5,301 nt of DNA, from assembly GCA_964547795.1 (NCBI GenBank), contig CAZJPD010000050.1, forward strand, positions 1 through 5,301, read 5' to 3'. Below are positions 1-5,301 of this stretch, piece after piece (the first letter of the stretch is position 1; the number at the start of each line of letters is the position of its first letter). The translations under genes and the position numbers were made by a program. This stretch comes from CAZJPD01 sp964547795. Lineage in GTDB: Bacteria > Pseudomonadota > Alphaproteobacteria > Rickettsiales > Midichloriaceae. A model generated the notes under the pieces. The model was not told the DNA's origin. It searched no databases and saw only the letters and a list, made by a program, of their open reading frames with translations.

Positions 1-40
1 GATTAGCACCGAGCCTCGTTCCTCGGCACGGTTACTAATC
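1..40 (-). other. Imperfect hairpin downstream of the operon (candidate terminator or small palindromic element)
   Basis: Read as minus-strand RNA, an outer stem GAUUA (40-36) / UAAUC (5-1) encloses a 6-nt 5' bulge (35-30) and an inner 8-bp stem GUGCCGAG (29-22) / CUCGGUGC (13-6), with an 8-nt loop (21-14). Two inner pairs are G-U wobbles, which pair better in minus-strand RNA than in plus-strand RNA, so the fold favours the transcribed strand of the operon. It begins 29 nt after the phosphatase stop. A U-tract, if any, would lie outside the window. A T7 run on the plus strand (55-61) is too far from the stem for a standard plus-strand terminator. The gap 1-69 shows nothing else. Confidence 0.4.
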
Positions 41-69
41 CTTTGTCTGTTAGGTTTTTTTATTCCATA

Positions 70-657
70 TCAATCAAAGTGTTTATAGTGCCGTTCATTT
101 GCAATACTCAACATCTCTTTATCTCCAGAGCTATCACCGTAAGCATATATAACACTGTATTTTTCCAAGTTGTATTTTTCTTTAATTCTATTTACTTTTT
201 CTACACCGTAGCAGTTTTTGGTGGCAAATTTACCTGTAAGTTTTCCATTTTCTATTTCAAGACGGGTAGCAATTAGATCAATATTATTTTTATCGCACCA
301 TGGTTTTAGCCAGGACTCTATGGCAGCAGAGACTACGACTACTGTATGACCTTGTTCTTTGTGCCATGCGATCTTTTCCATGGCTTTGGCACGAAGGATG
401 GTATCAATGTGGTTTAGGGAGTACTCCTGGGCAACTTTTTGGAACTGCTGCTCATTCATTCCTTGAAAGAAATAAGAGAGCATATATTGTTTGGCTTTGT
501 AGTTAGGGATGAGTTTTAGCTTGTAGGCGATTAGCATAGGGGATAGAAATATCATCCCCCATAGTGTTTTTATATCACCAACCGTGTAGCGGATGAATTT
601 GATCAGGCTATCTTCTGTGGTAATGGTGCCATCAAAGTCGAATAGTGATAATTTCAT
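70..657 (-). CDS. HAD-IB family phosphatase (SerB-like), candidate polyprenyl-phosphoribose 5-phosphatase
   Basis: Soluble haloacid-dehalogenase-superfamily hydrolase, 195 residues. Motif I is DFDGT (7-11; D7 nucleophile, D9 acid/base), motif II is VVVVSAA (106-112; S110), motif III is probably K154 in GVEKVNRI, and motif IV is GDSSGDKEM (174-182; D175 and D179 for magnesium). Between motifs I and II is a helical C1-type cap (about 15-90), as in phosphoserine-phosphatase-like enzymes. I chose the ATG at 657, 7 nt after the upstream stop, because it places motif I at the usual distance from the N-terminus. The ATG at 720 would overlap the upstream gene by 56 nt and add 21 residues that are only its tail read in another frame. 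No clear Shine-Dalgarno site precedes 657, so translation may be coupled to the gene before it. As last gene of a dprE1/dprE2 operon, it probably removes the 5-phosphate left by the UbiA enzyme. The family is certain; the substrate is inferred and phosphoserine-like substrates cannot be excluded. Confidence 0.9.
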   Translation of the reverse strand: MKLSLFDFDGTITTEDSLIKFIRYTVGDIKTLWGMIFLSPMLIAYKLKLIPNYKAKQYMLSYFFQGMNEQQFQKVAQEYSLNHIDTILRAKAMEKIAWHKEQGHTVVVVSAAIESWLKPWCDKNNIDLIATRLEIENGKLTGKFATKNCYGVEKVNRIKEKYNLEKYSVIYAYGDSSGDKEMLSIANERHYKHFD

Positions 658-664
658 AACGAAG

Positions 665-2206
665 TCAATTAATATCTTTAATTTTATAAACGTAATATAT
701 TCCATCATTGAATATTTCATTTAATAAGTCACAATTTAGCATCTTTTTTTCTTCGCTAACAACGTGTGTTACACCATACCGATGTGATATTTCATACAAT
801 ACCTGACATTGTTTTTTTGAACCCGTACTGTAAAATTCATTGGCAAGTTGTAGTCGACTATACCAATCTATAACCTCTACATCCTTATAGGGGTGTGTTT
901 TCTCATCAACTAATATTCGAGCGCCAGTTTGCAGTCTGAAACGTTGCAACCTAGGTGGTATTAAATAGATATTATCTTTCGAAATTGTCTCAGTTACAAA
1001 TGACATCATAGGTGTAAACTTTGCTTTACTATGGCTCTCATTTTTATCTATTTGTATTACTATTCCAGAAATAAAGGAAAGCACCAGCACAAAAAAAAGT
1101 AATTTTCTAATTTCTTTTCTGTGTTTATTAATTATTCGGATATATTTGTGAAATATGTAATACACAACCCCACCAGCTAACAAGAAAGAGCACAAGGGAA
1201 TTAAAAAACTAGAAATGCGCCATGGAAAAAGCAATGCCAAAAAGTGACTTCCAGTTAAAACCTGAATGAGAGTCAAAGTAATGCTTATAAGAAAAGGTAT
1301 CAGTATGATGAGCCAAATCCGGCTTCTTCGGAGCACAAACAAAGCAAAACCAACAATAGAAAGTTTAATCAATGTCTCATGACCAAACCATACGTCTACT
1401 TTTGCGTGGTGGGGAATACGATAATCAACAAGGATACTCTGAGCCTGCTTTATGCTTTCTATCGATGTTGGTGTAAAAGATAAAAAGGTATAGATAACAA
1501 CAGGTGCTACACTAATGAGACTGAGCAACCCTACAGAGAGAGCTTTTCTATAATTTTTTTCATCCAAGATAATTATCGTCATATATGACAGCGTCAACGA
1601 TGCCGCGCTTAACAAATATGTTGCATGAAAATTTGCTGCGACACCCAAAAATATTACAGATAAAAAAGGTTTGCCTGCAAGGAATGCATATACTGATAAC
1701 AACAAAAAAACGCCAAAGACGCTGGGTTGAAAAACAGGGCCCAAAATATACTGACCTGCTACCCCCGACATAAGCTTACTTAAATCAATAGCAGCTGAGC
1801 CCACACATGTAATAACAACAAAGTTTGTTAGATATTCTAAATCTGATCGATTTATCCCCCATACTTTTGAAACAATGCCCATAATGCTGAATATAAAAAC
1901 CCCTAGAATTATTGCATAATAAATATAGAAAAATAATTCGGGTGCATTTGAATATGTCAGACTAACTATTAAACTAAAAAGAGGAAATGGATCAATTGTA
2001 TTTGCCATCCAGTCATATGAAAGAAATCCCAAATTGGCATTGGCTAGCCCGTGCAATAAATACGTGTTCTGATTTGAAGAATATAAGGGTGATTGTGTAT
2101 GGGCTACAGCGAATACAGTAATAAAAACTATCATCAATAACAAAGAGTATTTACTTCTAATGATATTTGTTAGAAAGTTATTCATATTGTTAGAAAGTTT
2201 ATTCAT
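665..2206 (-). CDS. Polytopic membrane protein, candidate GT-C-like glycosyltransferase (possibly DUF6798)
   Basis: I do not recognise a characterised family with certainty. The 513-residue protein has about 10-11 hydrophobic segments between residues 20 and 386 and a soluble, probably extracytoplasmic C-terminal part (about 390-513). After the first segment comes a loop carrying QNTYLLHGL and YDWMANTIDPFPLF (64-77) with Asp65 and Asp72; acidic residues in the first outer loop are typical of GT-C transferases that use polyprenyl-linked sugars. Another notable motif is ANFHATY (191-197). The C-terminal part has DNIYLIPPRLQRFR (411-424) and ARILVDEK (429-436), a pattern I associate tentatively with DUF6798 proteins. 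The ATG at 2206 overlaps the dprE2 stop as ATGA and has AAAGGA 7 nt upstream; a second ATG at 2185 comes from a tandem duplication. Several 60-base stretches I counted are only 27-28% GC, below stretches counted in neighbours (35-50%). An arabinosyltransferase role is inferred from context; a transporter or polymerase is possible. Confidence 0.85.
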   Translation of the reverse strand: MNKLSNNMNNFLTNIIRSKYSLLLMIVFITVFAVAHTQSPLYSSNQNTYLLHGLANANLGFLSYDWMANTIDPFPLFSLIVSLTYSNAPELFFYIYYAIILGVFIFSIMGIVSKVWGINRSDLEYLTNFVVITCVGSAAIDLSKLMSGVAGQYILGPVFQPSVFGVFLLLSVYAFLAGKPFLSVIFLGVAANFHATYLLSAASLTLSYMTIIILDEKNYRKALSVGLLSLISVAPVVIYTFLSFTPTSIESIKQAQSILVDYRIPHHAKVDVWFGHETLIKLSIVGFALFVLRRSRIWLIILIPFLISITLTLIQVLTGSHFLALLFPWRISSFLIPLCSFLLAGGVVYYIFHKYIRIINKHRKEIRKLLFFVLVLSFISGIVIQIDKNESHSKAKFTPMMSFVTETISKDNIYLIPPRLQRFRLQTGARILVDEKTHPYKDVEVIDWYSRLQLANEFYSTGSKKQCQVLYEISHRYGVTHVVSEEKKMLNCDLLNEIFNDGIYYVYKIKDIN

Positions 2207-2208
2207 AT
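2168..2208 (-). repeat. 20/21-bp tandem duplication spanning the start codon
   Basis: On the minus strand the 21-nt unit ATATGAATAAACTTTCTAAC+A (2208-2188) is followed directly by a 20-nt copy (2187-2168) identical except for one missing A in the AAA run. Each copy holds an ATG (2206 and 2185), 21 nt apart and in the same frame. The one-base difference means the two copies encode different peptides after the start (MNKLSNN, then MNNFLTN). Only the first ATG has a good ribosome site and the ATGA overlap. Confidence 0.9.
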
Positions 2209-2934
2209 ACTCATCCTTTTAAATTGAAACTCTGGAATGTTTCGGATGATCAACATCACCCATCTCCACATCCACTTCGTATAAAGTATATTCTTATTTT
2301 TTTGCTGAGCCTTGTAAATATCTCCAGCCACCTTTTCAGGCTGTGCTGTCAACTTCTCAGGAAGATCCATTCCTTCTGTCATCTTGGTAGCCACAAACCC
2401 TGGTTTCACTGTCAATACATGAACTTGTGCATCGTAAAGCCTATTTCTAAGCCCAGACAGATAAACTGTCAGTGCTGCTTTAGCTGAACCATAGATATAG
2501 TTACTCTCGCGTCCACGATCACCTGCCACAGAAGAGATCCCCACCATAAAACCACTTCCTCTCTTTTCAAAGTCATCCGCAATAATATTGAAGAGACTCA
2601 CTACACCTGTATAGTTGGTATCCATAATCTTCTGGGCTTCACTAAAATCAGATTGAGCTTTCTCTTGATCTCCCAGATAACCTACAGCAGAAATAACTAC
2701 TAATGGCTTCTCATCCAAACTGTCATAGAAAACTTGATGGCTTTTGTAGTCAAGGATGTCGAGGTCAACTGTCTTTACTGTTCTTTGTGTTCTGATAGTA
2801 ATGTCATTAGCAAACCCTTCTAACTCACTTGAATTTCTTGCTGCAAGATAAAGATCATGCCCATGTTTTGCATATTCTCTTGCAGTTGCTTTTGCAATAT
2901 CACTTTTGGCACCAATGATTAGTACATAGCTCAT
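2203..2934 (-). CDS. dprE2: DprE2-like short-chain reductase (decaprenylphosphoryl-2-keto-ribose reductase)
   Basis: NAD(P)-dependent short-chain dehydrogenase/reductase of 243 residues, expected to reduce the 2-keto product of DprE1 to polyprenylphosphoryl-arabinose. The Rossmann nucleotide motif is IIGAKSDIA (6-14), the variant GxxSDIA form of the glycine motif seen in this subfamily. Further landmarks are DLDI (57-60), NYTG (107-110, the NAG-like helix 4 Asn), ISSVAG (133-138, catalytic Ser), YIYGSAK (146-152; Y148 and K152 as YxxxK) and KPGFVATKM (177-185). After about residue 218 comes a short Trp-rich hydrophobic and basic tail (KWMWRWVMLII) that could touch the membrane where the lipid substrate sits. 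The ATG at 2934 has AGGGA (2941-2945) 6 nt upstream, inside the last codons of dprE1, and sits 1 nt after its stop. The 3' end overlaps the next gene by ATGA. The SDR call is certain; DprE2 rests on family resemblance plus the dprE1 pairing. Confidence 0.9.
   Translation of the reverse strand: MSYVLIIGAKSDIAKATAREYAKHGHDLYLAARNSSELEGFANDITIRTQRTVKTVDLDILDYKSHQVFYDSLDEKPLVVISAVGYLGDQEKAQSDFSEAQKIMDTNYTGVVSLFNIIADDFEKRGSGFMVGISSVAGDRGRESNYIYGSAKAALTVYLSGLRNRLYDAQVHVLTVKPGFVATKMTEGMDLPEKLTAQPEKVAGDIYKAQQKNKNILYTKWMWRWVMLIIRNIPEFQFKRMSI
2214..2219 (-). promoter_or_regulatory. Shine-Dalgarno site fixing the start at 2206
   Basis: On the minus strand AAAGGA lies within the last codons of dprE2 and ends 7 nt before the ATG at 2206, an ideal spacing. 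It is 28 nt from the duplicated ATG at 2185, too far for direct use, so it supports the upstream start for the 513-residue membrane protein and coupling to dprE2 translation. Confidence 0.65.
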
Positions 2935-2935
2935 A

Positions 2936-4228
2936 TTATATCCCTACTCTTTTTGATTGGTATGACTGGAACTTAGTGTCCATTTTGTTCTGTTTTCTGT
3001 ATTGTCTAAAAGTCTCTATCTGTGGATAGCCTTTTTCAAAGGTCTCTTTACTTACTCTGACATCTTTAGTGAGATAGATCCTTCCATTGTATTTAACAAC
3101 AGTCTCATCTAACTTATCCAGTAGCTCAAACAGACCTTTCTCTATTTTAAAATCCAGCGCCAATGAGTACCCCTCTAGGGGGAATGAGAGCCAGTTATCA
3201 TTGGCTTTACCGTATAGTTTAAGCACAGCAAGGAGTGACCCCTTACCAGACTTCGAGATAGTATCAAGTACCTCTTTTAAGCCTTCGTAGCTCTCCTCCT
3301 TTGGCAGGATGAACTGATACTGGGTAAAACCGTTTTTTCCATAGATACGATTCCAGTGATCAATTGCATCTAAAGGATAAAAGAAAGTATCTATATCGAC
3401 TACTTGTTTAGAGATTCCTTTTTTTGCTTTACTGTAGTAGAGCCAGTTAAATGCTCTGACACTCCAGTTGTTGAGCGCAAAAGAAGGAAAGTTGAAAGGG
3501 ATCGTCTTTTGCTTTTTTATTTTGTAGTCTAGCTTGCCATCATCTCTAAAGTCTCCGACCATCAGCAGACACTTACCTGTCTCGTCTCCTTTAGCCAGAC
3601 AGTCTATCCATGCCACTGAGTAAGGTTTGTTCCTGTGCTCTTCAAAAGCTTCAAAGGTCTCTTTGAGGTTTTTGGTCTTAATGGTTGTTTGGTCTATGTA
3701 TTGGGAGTTGATCTTCTTTAGATATATTTTTGCATCTAGGATTACACCTGTTAGACCCATACCTCCACAAGTGGCCTTAAAAAGTTCATCATCTTTTTTA
3801 ACCAGTTTTATCTCACCATTTGGAAGCATTAAATTAAACGCTTCTACACACTCACTAAAACAGCCCTCAATGTGATGATTTTTGCCATGCACATCACTTG
3901 CAATCGCCCCACCTATTGTAATCAGTTTTGTACCTGGTGTGACTTTGAGGAACCAGCCTCTTGGTACAAATGATTCCAGAATGTCTGAAAGCAGCACACC
4001 TGCTTGAACATGCAGCAATCCACTCTCTTCATTGAACTCTATGAAGTAGTTTTTAGGTTTGACATTGATGATATTGCTACTTAAGGCACTGTCACCATAG
4101 CTTCTTCCGTTACCGTAAGGGATAAGGCCATAATTATCATTGATGATCTGTTTAAGTGTTTCTTCTTTGTCAAACTTGAAAACAGTGTTTTTAATTTTAG
4201 GATACATTCCCCAGCTCATAAAACTCAT
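2936..4228 (-). CDS. dprE1: DprE1-like FAD-dependent decaprenylphosphoryl-ribose 2'-oxidase
   Basis: FAD-binding oxidase of the VAO/ALO type, 430 residues, that would oxidise C2 of polyprenylphosphoryl-ribose to the 2-keto form. I compared it from memory with M. tuberculosis DprE1. The FAD domain has YGNGRSYGD (38-46; Y44 for Tb Y60), PGT at 98-100, and GGAIASDVHGKNHH (106-119; H114 for Tb H132). GGMGLTGVI follows at 155-163. The substrate domain has AWID (206-209; W207 for Tb W230), FTQYQF (301-306; Q303 and Q305 for Tb Q334 and Q336), and YLTKD (385-389; K388 for the catalytic Tb K418). The position of the benzothiazinone-reactive Tb C387 falls in GYSLALDF (353-360) and is Ala357. There is no obvious signal peptide or membrane span. 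The ATG at 4228 overlaps the gtrA stop as ATGA and has AGGGAG 11 nt upstream. The stop is followed after 1 nt by dprE2, its expected partner. Alditol oxidases are a more distant alternative, but the HGKNHH and YQYQF-like motifs favour DprE1. Confidence 0.93.
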   Translation of the reverse strand: MSFMSWGMYPKIKNTVFKFDKEETLKQIINDNYGLIPYGNGRSYGDSALSSNIINVKPKNYFIEFNEESGLLHVQAGVLLSDILESFVPRGWFLKVTPGTKLITIGGAIASDVHGKNHHIEGCFSECVEAFNLMLPNGEIKLVKKDDELFKATCGGMGLTGVILDAKIYLKKINSQYIDQTTIKTKNLKETFEAFEEHRNKPYSVAWIDCLAKGDETGKCLLMVGDFRDDGKLDYKIKKQKTIPFNFPSFALNNWSVRAFNWLYYSKAKKGISKQVVDIDTFFYPLDAIDHWNRIYGKNGFTQYQFILPKEESYEGLKEVLDTISKSGKGSLLAVLKLYGKANDNWLSFPLEGYSLALDFKIEKGLFELLDKLDETVVKYNGRIYLTKDVRVSKETFEKGYPQIETFRQYRKQNKMDTKFQSYQSKRVGI

Positions 4229-4632
4229 GATATTGTTTTCTCCCTATGAATAAACACATACTTTTTATCCAAAAAATATTTGATAACATAACCAATACCT
4301 AAACCTATGATTGCACCCAGATATTTCGCATTGGGGTCTTGAAAGATTGTATCAAATGCAATCTCTGTTCCCCAGAAGATGATGGTGGTGAAACCCCCCA
4401 TCAGTGAATAGAGTCCGAACTTTTTGGCATCATCTTTTTTGTCTTCAACGACGTGGTAGAAGATAAATTTTTTATCTAAAGCATACTTAACCACTAAACC
4501 AGCAAGCGTACCGACAAACATTGCCACATAGAGTGAACCAAATTCTGTATAGATTCCAAAGCTGAAATACTGAAATAATAAGTTAAAGAGTGTTGAGATG
4601 ATTGCAAAAAAAGCGTATTTGACAGCTATCAT
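4225..4632 (-). CDS. GtrA-family four-helix membrane protein
   Basis: Small integral membrane protein of 135 residues, the usual size for GtrA/DPMS3-like proteins. These act with polyprenyl-linked sugars, as putative flippases or as partners that recruit glycosyltransferases. Four hydrophobic segments are visible near residues 4-24, 32-51, 73-93 and 104-121. The protein has an internal repeat: KYALDKKFIF at 49-58 and KYFLDKKYVF at 118-127, each closing one helical hairpin, which is the family's conserved aromatic/basic signature. I chose the ATG at 4632 because it overlaps the upstream stop as TAATG and gives a normal family N-terminus. An in-frame ATG at 4665 would add 11 residues and overlap the previous gene by 34 nt. 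The 3' end overlaps dprE1 by ATGA. In mycobacteria a GtrA protein (Rv3789) is likewise encoded beside dprE1 (Rv3790), so a role with lipid-linked arabinose is plausible; the exact activity is unsettled. Confidence 0.88.
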   Translation of the reverse strand: MIAVKYAFFAIISTLFNLLFQYFSFGIYTEFGSLYVAMFVGTLAGLVVKYALDKKFIFYHVVEDKKDDAKKFGLYSLMGGFTTIIFWGTEIAFDTIFQDPNAKYLGAIIGLGIGYVIKYFLDKKYVFIHREKTIS

Positions 4633-5301
4633 TAATAGAGTATCCAAGCGAAAGTGAGTACCCATCCGATTAGGGCAAATTGCATAAATCGGTCTTTCAG
4701 TACGATCTTTGTGGGTGAACCACTATCTTTTAGAACAAAAGCAACCTGCAAGTACCTCATGATCCCTAAGATAACAAAGAGTGCTGTGAGATAGAGGTAT
4801 TCGCTGTTCACCCTTGCTACTACTTCAGGTGAGGTGGTATAGATGGTATAAGCAACAATGACTACCGATGCCATAATTGCCATAGCAGTATCAAGGAACT
4901 GTAGATTATAGCCATCAATGACTTTACGCATTTTTTTACCCGTATCCATATAGATAAGTATATCATCCCTTCTTTTGGCTAGTGCCATAAATAGAGCCAA
5001 AAGGAAAGTCATAATGACGATCCACATAGAAAGTGGGATATTGGTTACGACTGAACCTATAAAAAGACGCAGCACAAAACCAATAGCAATGATACTGACA
5101 TCAATTATGGAAACATGTTTCAGATAAAAACTGTAGGAAATATTCATTACAACATAGCCAGCGAGCAAACCAGCAGCTTTTAGAGACAGGAAAGCCATGA
5201 GAGTAAAACCTGCCATAAATAGTACTGACATAATGATAACTGCTTGTGATTTGCTTATTGCTCCCGATGTCAGTGGGCGATCTTTTTTCTCTGGGTGCCG
5301 T
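4632..5301 (-). CDS. UbiA-family polyprenyl-phosphate phosphoribosyltransferase (DPPR synthase-like), 5' truncated
   Basis: Membrane prenyltransferase-family protein, probably transferring 5-phosphoribose from PRPP to a polyprenyl phosphate (first step of the lipid-linked arabinose route). The gene enters from the window edge: the frame is open above the ATG at 5231, and the 23 codons before it encode the family signature RHPEKKDRPLTSGAIS, the tail of the UbiA motif NDxxDxxxDxxHPxKxxRP. The ATG at 5231 is therefore internal, and the Asp-rich half of the motif lies outside. About 222 residues are visible of a family usually near 300. Numbering from that Arg, other family-like stretches are YSFYLKHVSIIDV near 55-67, the loop KRRDDI near 109-114 with RKVIDGYN near 125-132, and GSPTKIVLKDR near 194-204, between about six to seven hydrophobic membrane segments. 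The stop TAA shares one base with the next ATG (TAATG). The specific substrate is inferred mainly from the dprE1/dprE2 neighbours; the UbiA family itself is clear. Confidence 0.88.
   Translation of the reverse strand, partial: RHPEKKDRPLTSGAISKSQAVIIMSVLFMAGFTLMAFLSLKAAGLLAGYVVMNISYSFYLKHVSIIDVSIIAIGFVLRLFIGSVVTNIPLSMWIVIMTFLLALFMALAKRRDDILIYMDTGKKMRKVIDGYNLQFLDTAMAIMASVVIVAYTIYTTSPEVVARVNSEYLYLTALFVILGIMRYLQVAFVLKDSGSPTKIVLKDRFMQFALIGWVLTFAWILY

Noticed and set aside
1..61. Integron cassette attC site
   Set aside because: Only one degenerate 7-nt box and half of a possible structure are visible. A six-gene operon is not a usual cassette, and the matching R' box would have to lie outside the window.
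658..720. N-terminal extension of the HAD phosphatase from the ATG at 720
   Set aside because: It would overlap the upstream gene by 56 nt, encodes only that gene's tail in another frame, and pushes HAD motif I away from its usual N-terminal place. The ATG at 657 is better.
1091..1098. A8 run (and T7 runs near 745 and 812) as phase-variable homopolymers
   Set aside because: Runs of 7-8 A or T are common in an AT-rich gene, and contingency tracts in Campylobacterota-like genomes are usually longer G/C runs. There is no broken frame here.
43..3875. Plus-strand open frames at 43-276, 300-506, 1585-1773, 2224-2487, 3087-3290 and 3627-3875
   Set aside because: Each lies almost wholly antisense to a minus-strand gene with clear family motifs or membrane topology, is short, and encodes low-complexity or Ser/Phe-rich peptides with no recognisable motif. 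They are antisense shadows.
4633..4665. Upstream GtrA start at 4665
   Set aside because: It would overlap ubiA by 34 nt, and the extra 11 residues do not look like the family N-terminus. The TAATG junction at 4632 fits the rest of the operon.
5229..5231. ATG at 5231 as the true start of the UbiA gene
   Set aside because: The frame stays open to the window edge and the upstream codons spell the HPxKxxRPxxSGxIS part of the UbiA motif, so this Met is internal.
1..5301. tRNA, rRNA, CRISPR array, insertion sequence or riboswitch
   Set aside because: Coding sequence fills all but about 70 bases, and I see no direct-repeat array, transposase, terminal inverted repeats around a gene, or cloverleaf-like sequence.

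Overview
The window is one strand-uniform gene cluster. All six genes lie on the minus strand, so transcription runs from base 5301 towards base 1. The junctions are very tight (1-nt overlap, 4-nt overlap, 1-nt gap, 4-nt overlap, 7-nt gap), so this is almost certainly one operon whose promoter and first gene(s) lie beyond the 5301 edge. The DNA is AT-rich, with AT-rich codons and Shine-Dalgarno sites such as AAAGGA and AGGGAG. By feel this fits a Gram-negative of the Campylobacterota type (Sulfurovum/Sulfurimonas-like), but that placement is inference from style and no marker gene is present.

In transcription order the genes are: (1) a 5'-truncated UbiA-family polyprenyl-phosphate phosphoribosyltransferase, resembling decaprenyl-phosphate 5-phosphoribosyltransferase (DPPR synthase); (2) a small GtrA-family membrane protein; (3) a DprE1-like FAD-dependent oxidase; (4) a DprE2-like NAD(P)-dependent short-chain reductase; (5) a 513-residue polytopic membrane protein with a C-terminal extracytoplasmic domain, possibly a GT-C-type glycosyltransferase; (6) a HAD-IB (SerB-like) phosphatase. 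Base 1 to about 69 holds an imperfect hairpin at the operon's 3' end.

Together these match the logic of the mycobacterial decaprenylphosphoryl-beta-D-arabinofuranose (DPA) route. UbiA would join phosphoribosyl diphosphate to a polyprenyl phosphate, the HAD enzyme would remove the 5-phosphate, and DprE1 with DprE2 would epimerise C2 of ribose through a 2-keto intermediate. GtrA could help move or present the lipid-linked sugar across the membrane, and the polytopic protein is a candidate for the enzyme that uses it. The pathway is best known from mycobacteria and corynebacteria. Related genes are known in a few Gram-negatives that put D-arabinose on Nod factors or pilins, so the pathway is rare here but not wholly without precedent. 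The acceptor in this organism cannot be read from the window.

Points of interest are the compact packing of the pathway in one operon, a HAD phosphatase in place of the mycobacterial PAP2-type enzyme, an alanine where mycobacterial DprE1 has the benzothiazinone-reactive cysteine, the uncharacterised membrane protein with lower GC in places than its neighbours, and a 20/21-bp tandem duplication that doubles that gene's start codon.
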